DNA from: a virus
IMG/VR virus record: IMGVR_UViG_3300024323_000005
Location: 1-41,192 of that record
DNA length: 41,192 nucleotides
Strand: one strand, 5' to 3'
A program made the translations under genes and the position numbers. Of this stretch, positions 6,093 to 13,307 are shown in pieces. How positions within the stretch are numbered: position 1 is the first letter of the stretch; every line of letters starts with the position of its first letter. The notes under the pieces were generated by a model. The model did no database searches, was not told the origin of the DNA, and saw only the letters and a program-made list of their open reading frames with translations.

Positions 6093-7604
6093 ATGGCTGA
6101 AGTGACCGAAATGAGCAGTGTTTCTCCGACAATCCCGCCCGGAAACGGAACCGTGCCGCCCAAAAGACGCGTTGGACGGCCGCGGAAGGAAGAAAAGGCC
6201 GCCGAAGCCGACATCGAGCCGCCCGATGCGGAAATATCCGGGGATGAGGATTTCTGGCTGCAAATCTCAAACTACAGCCTTGACGAATGGAATCACCTAA
6301 CGGCCTATCTGTATCGAGTTGCCCCGCGCATCGACCGCAAATCAAACGGGAAGCCGATCAACCTCGGAGCGTATTCCATCCCGTTCACGCGCGAGGACAT
6401 CATGAAGGAACACGGATCAGGCGTGTACCGGATCGACCTGTGCGCCATGGAGCCAGCGGGCAGCAAGTCGCATCGGATCGCCCGAGAAGTGTTCACGATC
6501 ATCAATCCCAAGTTTCCGCCCGTTGTTCCCGTTGGTGACTGGGTAGACGACAGAATTAACGACATGTGGAAGTGGGGAATACCAGGAGCGCAGACACAAA
6601 TGAACGGCAACTATCCGCCCGGCTTCGACATGGACAAGATGTATAACAAGGCTTTCGAGTTCGCCGAGAAGCTCGCGCCGAAGCCGGCAGACAATACCGG
6701 CCAGAATGAACTCCTCATCAAATTGATCGACGTGGCCACTAAGCAGCCAACACCGCCGCCACCGCCCCCGCCACCGGACACATCAGGTATTGACCGGCTC
6801 TTGAATATGCTGCTTGAGGATCGCAAGGCCGACCGCGAGCGACTGGACCGAATGCAGGAACGCCTGAACGCGCCCGTTGCGCCTCAGAAGAGCATCATTG
6901 AGCAATTCATTGAGATCCGCCCGCAGATCAAAGAACTGGTGGATGCCTTTGCAACGAAGACCGGCAAGACGGACATTTGGGCGGAACTCGCCAAGGAGGG
7001 CATTGGACAAATTCCCGATCTGATCGAGTTGGGCCGCGACTTCGTAAAACGTGGCGACAAGCCCGCCGCACCAGGGTTTCAACCCCGGCCCCAGATTGCC
7101 GCGCCACCAACCGCCGCAACTCCGAACGCCGGCCAGGCCGCACCCGCCGACATGCCTATCAAGTCAGTCGACCAGATGACGGAAGAGGAGAAGCGGCAAT
7201 ACGTCGATCACCTGTGGAACAAGTACGGCCCTCACCTGCTGGGAATATCTTCGAAGCTGGTTGAAGAGTACAAGGTTCAGGACCAAGGATATTCGTTCCG
7301 CGATTGGTATTGCGAAATGTACGGAAAGCTGCGATGGGCCGACCTGAAACGCGATCTGCCGCCCGAGTTGATCACCAACATGTACCACGCGCACCCGCAG
7401 TTGCGAGAGGAACTCACGCCGCCCGCCCGCCTGACGTTGTTCCTCGTTCAATTCTTCACGCCATTCGGAGAGGAAGGCGATGATCTGCCGCCCGCTGCCG
7501 ATCTATCCGAAGACGCCCCGCCACATGTCGAGCACACCAACGGAGTGAGCGCCGTATTGCAGCCCGAGGCCAAAACAAAAGCCACACCCAAGGGAGCCCA
7601 CTAA
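6093..7604 (+). CDS. Large conserved-type hypothetical with AT-hook-like start, first gene of plus arm
   Basis: 503 residues. An AT-hook-like KRRVGRPRKEE lies near 25-36. A folded domain (about 52-190) contains FWLQISNYSLDEWNHLTAYLYR and IMKEHGSGVYRIDL, a domain type I have a sense of from other unassigned bacterial and viral proteins but cannot name. A Pro-rich run near 219-228, a helical segment, a second Pro/Ala linker and an acidic helical C-terminal domain follow. The tail HVEHTNG...LQPEAKTK is encoded by a dispersed repeat. GKT occurs at FATKTGKTD but lacks the upstream Gly of a Walker A loop. Start: GGGGG nine bases upstream. A DNA-binding or structural role is only suggested by the AT-hook. 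Confidence 0.75.
   Translation: MAEVTEMSSVSPTIPPGNGTVPPKRRVGRPRKEEKAAEADIEPPDAEISGDEDFWLQISNYSLDEWNHLTAYLYRVAPRIDRKSNGKPINLGAYSIPFTREDIMKEHGSGVYRIDLCAMEPAGSKSHRIAREVFTIINPKFPPVVPVGDWVDDRINDMWKWGIPGAQTQMNGNYPPGFDMDKMYNKAFEFAEKLAPKPADNTGQNELLIKLIDVATKQPTPPPPPPPPDTSGIDRLLNMLLEDRKADRERLDRMQERLNAPVAPQKSIIEQFIEIRPQIKELVDAFATKTGKTDIWAELAKEGIGQIPDLIELGRDFVKRGDKPAAPGFQPRPQIAAPPTAATPNAGQAAPADMPIKSVDQMTEEEKRQYVDHLWNKYGPHLLGISSKLVEEYKVQDQGYSFRDWYCEMYGKLRWADLKRDLPPELITNMYHAHPQLREELTPPARLTLFLVQFFTPFGEEGDDLPPAADLSEDAPPHVEHTNGVSAVLQPEAKTKATPKGAH
7526..7576 (+). repeat. Dispersed cassette-end repeat, copy in 3' end of 6093-7604
   Basis: TGTCGAGCAC...GAGGCCAAAAC, translated as VEHTNG...LQPEAK in the same frame as other tails. 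The next start codon is 32 bases further on. Confidence 0.85.
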
Positions 7605-7607
7605 TTT

Positions 7608-7988
7608 ATGTCGCAGGATTTAGCCGATCATATTCTAGCCTCAGGCAGCGTGCCGTCTTCGACCGAACCTGGAAGCGTTCGACCAGGACCAGCAGCAGTA
7701 GATTTGGCCAAACATAATTTCAACCCCGTTGGAAAGCTTGAATGGAAAAGATATGGAGAGGCCCGCTTCGGACTTCGGGGATCGCAGGTAATGGCGATGA
7801 TCCGGGCGAGCGACAACACCTACCCCATTAAGGTCTATGACGTTATTTACCCGGAACGAATGTTCCTCACTCCACAGGCCGCGCAAGAAGCAGCCGAGAA
7901 GCACACTCGATGCGACTTCCACGGTATTGAGTCCTGCCAACTCTGCTGGATTAATGTCGTCCCTTCTGACGAAGAGGGAGCCCACTAA
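7608..7988 (+). CDS. Hypothetical protein with repeat-encoded N terminus
   Basis: 126 residues. Residues 6-26 (LADHILASGSVPSSTEPGSVR) are encoded by the dispersed repeat at 7631-7686. The rest is a small domain with a C-terminal DFHGIESCQLCW containing a CxxC that may bind metal. The gene is preceded by AAGGGAGCCCACTAA and followed by the near-identical GAGGGAGCCCACTAA, each giving a Shine-Dalgarno before the next ATG; the upstream gene and this one both end in GAH. Function unknown. Confidence 0.7.
   Translation: MSQDLADHILASGSVPSSTEPGSVRPGPAAVDLAKHNFNPVGKLEWKRYGEARFGLRGSQVMAMIRASDNTYPIKVYDVIYPERMFLTPQAAQEAAEKHTRCDFHGIESCQLCWINVVPSDEEGAH
7631..7686 (-). repeat. Dispersed cassette-end repeat, copy in 5' end of 7608-7988
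   Basis: GGCCT is changed to AGCCT, but the rest (CAGGCAGC...CTTCG...GCGTTCGACCAG) matches. Translated on the plus strand as LASGS...GSVRPG. Confidence 0.8.
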
Positions 7989-7990
7989 CA

Positions 7991-8482
7991 ATGCCCGCAA
8001 TCACCCAATGCTTACACTGTGGGGAAACCTTTGAAGGTGGAGTGGTCATCGTAGGACGCCCCAACGCGCGATTGCAAGCCCTTCTGATAAAACTCGCCTC
8101 ACATATGAACCAGAAGCACCCGGACTTCGCGCAAGGAATGAATCTGGACGGTGTAACGTTCATGGGATGGCGATACCTCACCAACTTCAAATCTGACGAT
8201 GAGGACCTGAACGCGGAATCCGATAAGCAACGGTGGATGATTCACCAGCAGACGCTGCCCTATCGAATGGATGACGCTGTATTGAAGAAGCAGGCCGGGG
8301 AGACAGCAACCGCCCTACGGCAAGTGGAAGAACAGTTGACGCGGAACAACGTCATCATGAACGACGAGCGCAATGAAGCGTTCGAAATGATCATCCTCGA
8401 CAAATTCAAAGAACTCCGAGACGCCCTCGAAGAGCCCAACAAGTACGAGCTTCCCAAGGTAGGGCAGTTGGTTACGCACTAG
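7991..8482 (+). CDS. C2H2-like zinc-finger protein with helical C terminus
   Basis: 163 residues. The start has CLHCGETF...LIKLASHMNQKH, spaced like a single C2H2-type finger at residues 7-38. The C-terminal half (about 100-150) is predicted helical with heptad-like repeats (TALRQVEEQLTRNNVIMNDERNEAFEM). Shine-Dalgarno GAGGGAG precedes the ATG. The stop overlaps by four bases the convergent stop of 8479-8928. Probable nucleic-acid-binding accessory protein. Confidence 0.7.
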   Translation: MPAITQCLHCGETFEGGVVIVGRPNARLQALLIKLASHMNQKHPDFAQGMNLDGVTFMGWRYLTNFKSDDEDLNAESDKQRWMIHQQTLPYRMDDAVLKKQAGETATALRQVEEQLTRNNVIMNDERNEAFEMIILDKFKELRDALEEPNKYELPKVGQLVTH

Positions 8483-8928
8483 GCTTTTCGCGGCTGACCC
8501 GTTTCCAGTCGGGTTGTTCCGTAGTCTGTGTACTCGAATACCTCATGGGTGTGATCGTCAAATTGGCCTCGGGCAGTAACCATCTTCGCCCGTAGCTCTG
8601 CGACCTCGACAGCCAACCGCTTCAACTCGGATTCGCGGTGAGTATCCCGCAATCTGATCAGCGACATTTCCCCGATCAGTTCTTTCCGCAACGCCGCGTA
8701 CTTCTTATCAATCGCTTTGTGTAGTCCCGTCTTTAATGGGCCGTACGAGCTGCCGTAACGGTGGAACTCTTTGCGGCAAGTCTCAGAACAAAACTTTTGC
8801 TTTGGGCGTTGGGGGTTTCGCCGGTAAAGAGCGTGGCAGTTTTCGCACCGGGCGCGTTTCTTGGAAGCGGTTTTAGATATTAGGGTAGACACGCCACATA
8901 GTCTACGCTCTCCGTCCACGCGAAGCAA
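8479..8928 (-). CDS. Cys-finger protein with coiled coil
   Basis: 149 residues from a TTG at 8928; a GTG 12 codons later (VSTLISK) is also possible. A treble-clef-like CENC...KFCSETC (Cys-x2-Cys, about 16 residues, Cys-x3-Cys) at residues 28-51 is followed by a helical RLRDTHRESELKRLAVEVAELRAKM typical of a short coiled coil. It is the last gene of the minus-strand replication block. A DNA-binding regulator is plausible. The candidate start lies inside the inverted repeat at 8913-8945. Confidence 0.65.
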   Translation of the reverse strand: MLRVDGERRLCGVSTLISKTASKKRARCENCHALYRRNPQRPKQKFCSETCRKEFHRYGSSYGPLKTGLHKAIDKKYAALRKELIGEMSLIRLRDTHRESELKRLAVEVAELRAKMVTARGQFDDHTHEVFEYTDYGTTRLETGQPRKA

Positions 8929-8945
8929 TAGTACGTGTGGACGGG
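8913..8945. promoter_or_regulatory. Inverted repeat at the start of the Cys-finger gene
   Basis: CCGTCCAC and GTGGACGG, 8-bp arms about 17 bases apart, lie between the HNH gene and the start of 8479-8928. It could be an operator or an mRNA hairpin controlling the TTG start. Confidence 0.4.
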
Positions 8946-8948
8946 GAA

Positions 8949-9365
8949 CTATGGAGCGACGAGCGACGAAAGTAGGGGCCGGGAGGAATCTTTACGGATT
9001 GAGCGGGTTTCCGCGTGGTGCGTTTTGTCAAAGTCTAAATGGCACCATTGACAGAGCGCTTTTAGGTTCTCGGGTCTGTCGTCGCCAGATACGTGGTTCA
9101 GATGCGCGATGGTCAGGACGATGCGAACTTTATGTTCGTCCATCGGTTCGAACGTCGTCACGTTGCCGTTGTTCCGATGCCACGGAGCCCCCGGCCCCGT
9201 CATCCGCCAGAATCCGCCGCCGCCGCGAAACACTTCGACGCCATTCCACACGCGGCATTGTTCACAGCGATTGTTCGCACGCTTGAGAATCGCCGGCCGG
9301 ATTACTTCGGACCACTCGCGCCCGTAGAACTTTTGCAACTCTGGTTTGATCGGCAACTGGATCAC
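8949..9365 (-). CDS. HNH endonuclease
   Basis: 138 residues with a complete HNH-type core: RCEQCRVWNG (first Cys pair), LTIAHLNHVSGDDRPENLKALC (His, Asn and His catalytic region) and CQWCHLDFDKTHH (second Cys pair and last His). HNH enzymes nick or cut DNA; in phages they may be free-standing homing nucleases or packaging nucleases. The ATG overlaps the stop of the unknown gene 9362-9814. Located beside the initiator-like gene rather than beside any packaging gene. Confidence 0.85.
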   Translation of the reverse strand: MIQLPIKPELQKFYGREWSEVIRPAILKRANNRCEQCRVWNGVEVFRGGGGFWRMTGPGAPWHRNNGNVTTFEPMDEHKVRIVLTIAHLNHVSGDDRPENLKALCQWCHLDFDKTHHAETRSIRKDSSRPLLSSLVAP

Positions 9366-9814
9366 TGAGCCTTTGGAGTGGGAAGTGCCTTGAATTGGGA
9401 TTCCATCATCGTATCAAACAGCCTTTGGTTGGTTCCGGGGTTCAAAACGATGTATGGCATGAAGACCTCAGCGGTCTGCGCCATTCCGCAATCAATGAAC
9501 GCCAGTTGCGCCTGGACCCAGCGGAGTAATTGCCGCCATGCGATGCGCTCAGCCTTTTCGTCCACAAGACGCCGAGCATTGCCGGTTGTTTCGCGAAGGA
9601 GTAGTTTCCGCACCGCATCAACGCGGGCGGGCATATCGAAAAGCACATCGTTGCCGGATACCCGCATCACCCAGCGGAGCCCGACGACGCGCCCATCGTC
9701 GTAATCAGTATTGATCGACCTCGCCCCGTGTGCTACCAACTCGCGCACAATCTCAGCCGCGCTCTGATCCGCGCCGATTTTCGTCGTTTCCATGAAAAGC
9801 CGATTCTTGGCCAT
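9362..9814 (-). CDS. Conserved-looking hypothetical of the replication block
   Basis: 150 residues, starting at the ATG at 9814, two bases after the stop of 9817-10974. A longer frame exists but would lie inside the upstream gene. A mixed alpha/beta first half (ARSINTDYDDGRVVGLRWVM) is followed by a long helical segment (DAVRKLLLRETTGNARRLVDEKAERIAWRQLLRWVQAQLAFID) and a C-terminal YIVLNPGTNQRLFDTMMES. No motif I can name. Its tight linkage suggests work with the initiator-like protein. Confidence 0.7.
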   Translation of the reverse strand: MAKNRLFMETTKIGADQSAAEIVRELVAHGARSINTDYDDGRVVGLRWVMRVSGNDVLFDMPARVDAVRKLLLRETTGNARRLVDEKAERIAWRQLLRWVQAQLAFIDCGMAQTAEVFMPYIVLNPGTNQRLFDTMMESQFKALPTPKAQ

Positions 9815-9816
9815 GC

Positions 9817-10974
9817 TCAATACTCCATCAGTGAAATACGCGGCAACTTCAGGAGCGCCCGCGCATGACGCGCAAAAAACTTCGCCCTCAACTCCCCGGC
9901 TTGATCCTGTGTAAACTTCCCCGCCCCGCCCATACACGCCAGATCGTTAGCCGCCGCTTCCCGGATCTGCGCCCGCTGATCGTCCGTCAACGTCGCCACC
10001 ATTGCCCGGAGCGTACGCGATTCGATGCCCTCTAGCGCCACTTCGATTTCAAGGTGATTCCCGGAGAGCGCCGCTATTTGTTCCGCCACATCGTGAAGCC
10101 CGCGCTTTCGGATGGCCGAGGCGCACCGCGTGAGAGCGTCATCAGGCGCGGATGGTTCGAACTTGGCCGGATGATCGCCAGGAGGCCCGCGCCGGATCAG
10201 CCGCAACGCGCTTATCACCCGCGTCGAGTGAGACGGTAAAAACAAACCCTCACTGCGCTGGTTTGGAATGTGAGCCATACGCACGGCTTGCGCGAGTTCT
10301 AAATCTGTCACATCGGGGAAAATCGCCCGAACCATCGAGAGGAACCGAACAAGGAAGTTGACCGCCACCAGCGGGAAGAAAGAGCAGAGCGCCGCCATAG
10401 TAGCCGCCCATGCTTTTTCAGTCGCCTGTTCGACGGTTTGCGCAGTGGACTGCGCAATCTTTGTTAGAAACAGACCACTTGCCGGTTTTGACCCCGTTAC
10501 CGCTTGCGCAGTGGACTGCGCTGCATCGCCTGGACATTGCCCCTCGCGGAGCATCTTACAACCGTGATCGTGACATTCTTCGTGAACCTTCGCGCCGACT
10601 TTGGCGGTACGCTCTTTGCGTTTTGGGTCCGCGTTGGGCGAGACGATGGTTTCGCGATTTCTAAGCGCCTCGTTCCATCGGGTCCAGTCCCATGAGAATT
10701 TCGCCGTGTCTCCGCGCCCGGTGACCATCAGACCCTTTTCCCTCAGGCCCTTAATCGCGTATTCTTTCTGCCGTGGCGCAAGGCCCGTCCAGGATTCCCA
10801 CACGCGGTCTGAAATCGTCGCTTCGCCGTTCAGGTCGCCAGCTCGCCGTAGGATGATCAGCGCAAGCGCACGTTCGGCGGGTATGAGGGCGGTTTGATTT
10901 TCGGCGAAAGAGTTCGGGACTTTGAAATATCCGGCTGTAATCTGGCGGGTCGGTTGAAGTGCGGCAGTTGCCAC
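9817..10974 (-). CDS. Winged-helix replication-initiator-like protein
   Basis: 385 residues. The N-terminal 100 residues (YFKVPNSFAENQTALIPAERALALIILRRAG... and VWESWTGLAPRQKEYAIKGLREKGLM) have the pattern of a winged helix-turn-helix as in plasmid and phage initiators. A Cys/His patch (HEECHDHGC) lies near 131-139. Residues about 150-180 contain two copies of AQSTAQ[AT]V, because two palindromic 18-20 bp repeats lie in the coding DNA. The C-terminal half is helical without ATPase motifs. GTG start with AAGGAG eight bases upstream, in a leader that can hide it. The iteron-like sites in and before the gene support an initiator, but the family assignment is by pattern only. Confidence 0.6.
   Translation of the reverse strand: MATAALQPTRQITAGYFKVPNSFAENQTALIPAERALALIILRRAGDLNGEATISDRVWESWTGLAPRQKEYAIKGLREKGLMVTGRGDTAKFSWDWTRWNEALRNRETIVSPNADPKRKERTAKVGAKVHEECHDHGCKMLREGQCPGDAAQSTAQAVTGSKPASGLFLTKIAQSTAQTVEQATEKAWAATMAALCSFFPLVAVNFLVRFLSMVRAIFPDVTDLELAQAVRMAHIPNQRSEGLFLPSHSTRVISALRLIRRGPPGDHPAKFEPSAPDDALTRCASAIRKRGLHDVAEQIAALSGNHLEIEVALEGIESRTLRAMVATLTDDQRAQIREAAANDLACMGGAGKFTQDQAGELRAKFFARHARALLKLPRISLMEY
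10438..10457. repeat. Candidate iteron, copy A
   Basis: TTGCGCAGTGGACTGCGCAA, palindromic except for its two central bases. Lies inside the initiator-like gene. Confidence 0.6.
10504..10521. repeat. Candidate iteron, copy B
   Basis: TTGCGCAGTGGACTGCGC, identical to copy A over 18 bases and 66 bp from it (22 codons). Confidence 0.6.
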
Positions 10975-10977
10975 GTT

Positions 10978-11025
10978 GTCAGCTCCTTAAAATTTTAAAG
11001 CGCTGAGAAGAAAGCGGGAGCTGAC
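10978..11025 (-). promoter_or_regulatory. Inverted repeat that can hide the initiator ribosome binding site
   Basis: GTCAGCTCC (10978-10986) and GGAGCTGAC (11017-11025) are perfect 9-bp complements. In the minus-strand mRNA the second arm includes the GGAG of AAGGAG before the GTG start at 10974, so folding would block initiation. An autoregulatory leader is the likely meaning. Confidence 0.5.
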
Positions 11026-11203
11026 TCCACTTCGCATCCCAGCGCTATTTCCATTCCTACCCCTGCGGGCTTCGGTTTGGTGGCCTAGAAAAAGCGTACC
11101 ACAAAAATATCCGACCGCAACAGCCCCTCTGTCAACCGTGAACCGTTCTAGCTGCTGTTGGTTTTAGTTTCTTTCAGATAGAGCTTTCCATGTAAGGATA
11201 CAA

Positions 11204-11267
11204 ACGCAGTGGTCTGCGCGTTTTCGCGCATTAAACTGCGCAGTGTAGTGCGTATTTTCTGCGCAGG
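11204..11267. repeat. Cluster of degenerate iteron-like sites
   Basis: Contains ACGCAGTGGTCTGCGCG, AACTGCGCAGTGTAGTGCG and CTGCGCAG within 64 bp, all related to the palindrome TTGCGCAGT..ACTGCGCAA found twice in the downstream initiator-like gene. Confidence 0.55.
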
Positions 11268-11354
11268 GGGGTGCGTGAAATTATTTTCCGGGTGCCGGAA
11301 ATTGGTAGATGGAGGACTTTTGGGGGATTGTTTTGGGGTGTGAGGGTGATAATA

Positions 11355-11405
11355 TTTTGGCCTCGGGCGGTGTTGCGGTGCTGACTGACATCATGCGCTC
11401 GACAG
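11355..11405 (-). repeat. Dispersed cassette-end repeat, left end of cassette 11355-11712
   Basis: TTTTGGCCTCGGGCGG...GCTCGACAG, immediately followed by GGAGG and nine bases later the ATG at 11421, so its TCGACAG end abuts the ribosome binding site. Confidence 0.9.
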
Positions 11406-11420
11406 GGAGGATTACTTTTC

Positions 11421-11651
11421 ATGTGGGCAGAGTTCGAGGGAATGAAGACGAAACCGGGCTACCCGATCATCAAGGGTCCGTTTCTTATCGAGGTCTACGA
11501 GCTGCGCCGTTCGCGCGGACTTCCCCGCTTTGGGGCGAGACTCTTACAGACCCAGCAGCGTTTCACGGAGATCAGCGAAGCCACGGAGGAATCGGCACAG
11601 GACAAAGTAGCCGCGATTTTTGAAAAGCAGTTGAAGCCGTGGACGAAGTAA
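11421..11651 (+). CDS. Small hypothetical protein, cargo of first plus-arm cassette
   Basis: 76 residues, basic (MWAEFEGMKTKPGYPIIKG...), with a helical C-terminal half (ATEESAQDKVAAIFEKQLKPW). GGGAGG lies nine bases before the ATG. Bracketed by outward-facing repeats at 11355-11405 and 11652-11712. No family recognised. Confidence 0.65.
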   Translation: MWAEFEGMKTKPGYPIIKGPFLIEVYELRRSRGLPRFGARLLQTQQRFTEISEATEESAQDKVAAIFEKQLKPWTK

Positions 11652-11712
11652 AACCTGTGAATGTCGCCCGCTCACAAGATGTGAGGACCGAAATCCGTGG
11701 CAAGGCCAAACC
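11652..11712 (+). repeat. Dispersed cassette-end repeat, right end
   Basis: GTGAATGTCGCCCGCTCA...CGTGGCAAGGCCAAACC starts directly after the stop of 11421-11651. The next gene is 88 bp away, with its own AGGAGG. Confidence 0.9.
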
Positions 11713-11800
11713 AAAGTACTAGGTGTCGAACTAAGGCAATCGGTCTATTGATTCAAACAAACCCACACCGCAATATAGCTCAGGAGGGAAAAGCAGCAAA

Positions 11801-12163
11801 ATGAAACTGTCTCTAGCATTCTTAACCGGGGTTCTGACGATGGCGGCCGTGGTCTACTCGACGGGCGCTCACTTCGCAGCTCCGATGTTTTTCGCCGGCA
11901 TCGTGGCCGTGGTTGCGCCGGGGGTTGCATACCTGTGTAGTGTGAAGCGCATCAGGACCGCCGCGCGTTTCCTGTATTCTTTCGCCGATGCGTGGGAGGG
12001 AACGCAGGCGGGGCCGGTGGCGGTTCGATCCGTCGAGGCGTCGGGGTACCGCAAGCCATCAAGGAAGCAGGCCGAGCAGATCACCAGGGATTCTGCCGCT
12101 GAGTACTTAGGGGATGATGCGGATGAGTTGTTTGGTGTGTCGCCGAGTAGGAGGGTGGGATGA
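11801..12163 (+). CDS. Two-helix membrane protein with acidic tail
   Basis: 120 residues. Hydrophobic segments at 3-22 and 27-48, then a basic stop-transfer region (SVKRIRTAARFLYSFADAW) and a cytoplasmic helical tail ending QITRDSAAEYLGDDADELFG. AGGAGG stands 13 bases before the ATG, a long spacing. The stop overlaps the next start (ATGA). Function unknown. Confidence 0.7.
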   Translation: MKLSLAFLTGVLTMAAVVYSTGAHFAAPMFFAGIVAVVAPGVAYLCSVKRIRTAARFLYSFADAWEGTQAGPVAVRSVEASGYRKPSRKQAEQITRDSAAEYLGDDADELFGVSPSRRVG

Positions 12164-12684
12164 GCGATTTGAAGGATAATATTTTGGCCTCTGGCGGCAT
12201 CCCGGCTTCGCCCGAACCTGAGAGCGTTCGACAGCCGAATGTTTTCGCCATCGAACACCTAGCCCAATGGGATCGCGGGGAATCAGTGTGGACCATCGAA
12301 ATGGGCGGACTGGGACCCGGTTACGAACAAGCCCTTCAGATTCTGGCCGTAGAAATCGTCCGCGATGAACTAAACAACCCCTTACCCCAGAAAGAGTATG
12401 GGAAATGGGGAGACGCTACCGTCGAGCGGATCGACCAACGGGACCCAGTGACCGGCAAGTACGCTTGTGGTGGTTTCTCTGGCGCTCAGGTTGGAGCCGC
12501 CAAGCAGATCGCATATCGTCTACTGAGGGATGGTCAAGAGTGGCTAAAGGCCGCGCCGGACGGTCGAAAGATTCAAGTGTCCCGCTTTTTCCCAGCAGCA
12601 CCCAAACCCGTGAATGTCGCCCGCTCAGAGCAAATCCAAGTCGCCGACCGTGGCAAGGCCAAAACAAAAGAAGGTGCCAAGTGA
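12160..12684 (+). CDS. Phage-type hypothetical with repeat-encoded head and tail
   Basis: 174 residues. Residues 7-25 (ILASGGIPASPEPESVRQP) come from the repeat at 12182-12234 and the last 25 (VNVARSEQIQ...GKAKTK) from the repeat at 12607-12665. The central domain (VWTIEMGGLGPGYEQALQILAVEIVRD and GFSGAQVGAAKQIAYRLLRDG) resembles conserved phage hypotheticals of unknown role. The start overlaps the previous stop (ATGA), and its stop overlaps the GTG of the next gene. The cassette boundaries fall inside the reading frame at both ends. Confidence 0.75.
   Translation: MSDLKDNILASGGIPASPEPESVRQPNVFAIEHLAQWDRGESVWTIEMGGLGPGYEQALQILAVEIVRDELNNPLPQKEYGKWGDATVERIDQRDPVTGKYACGGFSGAQVGAAKQIAYRLLRDGQEWLKAAPDGRKIQVSRFFPAAPKPVNVARSEQIQVADRGKAKTKEGAK
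12182..12234 (-). repeat. Dispersed cassette-end repeat, left end of cassette 12182-12665
   Basis: TTTTGGCCTCTGGCGG...GCGTTCGACAG, translated as LASGGIPASPEPESVRQP. Confidence 0.9.
12607..12665 (+). repeat. Dispersed cassette-end repeat, right end
   Basis: GTGAATGTCGCCCGCTCA...CCGTGGCAAGGCCAAAAC, translated as VNVARSEQIQVADRGKAK. Confidence 0.9.
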
Positions 12685-12866
12685 TTATCGCCGCAGGAAT
12701 TATAGCCGGGTCCGTCACCTTCGCTTTATTCTGGATTACGGAGCGTGCTTTCAAAGCAAATGTAGAGGAATCCTTTGAGCGCGATCGGTTGAGAGTGCTG
12801 GGGCCTTCGGGTTTAAGACGGGTTATCCGGCAAGAGGATGGAAAGGCTTTGATGTATGAAGACTGA
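12681..12866 (+). CDS. Small single-helix membrane protein
   Basis: 61 residues from a GTG that overlaps the preceding TGA (GTGA). An N-terminal hydrophobic helix (IIAAGIIAGSVTFALFWI) is followed by a charged tail. The 3' end overlaps the next start by 11 bases in another frame. Small membrane proteins of this type occur near phage lysis or superinfection genes, but nothing here decides. Confidence 0.6.
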   Translation: MIIAAGIIAGSVTFALFWITERAFKANVEESFERDRLRVLGPSGLRRVIRQEDGKALMYED

Positions 12867-13056
12867 TTTCGATGGTTTGGCCTCTGGCAGCGCTTTGGCT
12901 TCGGCCAACCCGGAGAGCGTACGACAGCCGAACACTGACCGTTGCGCCGTTTGCGGGAAAGCCTGTTGCGCCTGCGACAAGTGCCGAGCGATCAAGGGGC
13001 ATCGGGCGGATATCTGTTCGGGATGCTTTTACAAGACGAAGGCGGTTGCGAAGTGA
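12856..13056 (+). CDS. Zinc-ribbon protein with repeat-encoded N terminus
   Basis: 66 residues. LASGSALASANPESVRQP (8-25) is encoded by the repeat at 12875-12927. The rest is Cys-rich: CAVCGKACCACDKC...CSGC, enough for one or two zinc sites. It may be a small DNA- or RNA-binding protein. The stop overlaps the GTG of the next gene. Confidence 0.65.
   Translation: MKTDFDGLASGSALASANPESVRQPNTDRCAVCGKACCACDKCRAIKGHRADICSGCFYKTKAVAK
12875..12927 (-). repeat. Dispersed cassette-end repeat, left end of cassette 12875-13275
   Basis: GTTTGGCCTCTGGCAGC...GCGTACGACAG. In this copy TTGGCC and GGCCAA can pair around the centre. Confidence 0.85.
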
Positions 13057-13307
13057 GCGAAGAGAAGATGATTCAGATGGCCAGCATTAAGACCGATGGG
13101 CCAGCCGGGAAGCGTTCGTTCACTATAATCCAACCGCCGTTTCCACAAGTCGGTGAATGGATAAACGGTATCGGGATTGTAAAGTCCGTCAAGTTGACCA
13201 TGGGATGTCTCTTAGCCCGTCCTGGTCGGGCGCAAGAAAGCCACGCGAAGAAAAGCAAGTCGACGGAGGCCAAAAGAAAAACAACATCCCACAAGGCCAA
13301 ACCATGA
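13053..13307 (+). CDS. Small hypothetical with long basic repeat-encoded tail
   Basis: 84 residues from GTG at 13053 (overlapping the previous TGA); ATG five codons later is an alternative. A short beta-type domain (FTIIQPPFPQVGEWINGIGIVKSVKL) is followed by about 35 residues translated from repeat DNA (RPGRAQESHAKKSKSTEAKR...HKAKP). The stop overlaps the next ATG (ATGA). Confidence 0.6.
   Translation: MSEEKMIQMASIKTDGPAGKRSFTIIQPPFPQVGEWINGIGIVKSVKLTMGCLLARPGRAQESHAKKSKSTEAKRKTTSHKAKP
13221..13275 (+). repeat. Dispersed cassette-end repeat, right end, with short extra GGCCAAACC downstream
   Basis: CCTGGTCGGGCG...GGAGGCCAAAAG. A second CAAGGCCAAACC at 13292-13303 lies directly before the ATG at 13304, as if two copies had been joined and one cut short. 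Confidence 0.75.

Larger units (their letters stand above)
10975..11420. other. Gene-free region upstream of initiator gene, candidate origin
   Basis: 446 bp without a convincing gene. It holds the initiator leader hairpin (10978-11025) with the palindrome TTAAAATTTTAA (10987-10998), a second AGCGCT, the GCGCAGT-type sites at 11204-11267, and the dispersed repeat at 11355-11405 just before the next gene. The combination of an AT-rich palindrome and repeated GCGCAGT sites beside an initiator-like gene is typical of an iteron origin (inference). Confidence 0.45.

Noticed and set aside
6880-7000. Walker A ATP-binding loop (TKTGKT) in the 503-residue protein
   Set aside because: The glycine required four residues before GKT is missing and no Walker B partner follows.
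8949-9365. HNH nuclease as evidence of a terminase packaging module
   Set aside because: It sits in the replication block, and no terminase or portal gene is near it.
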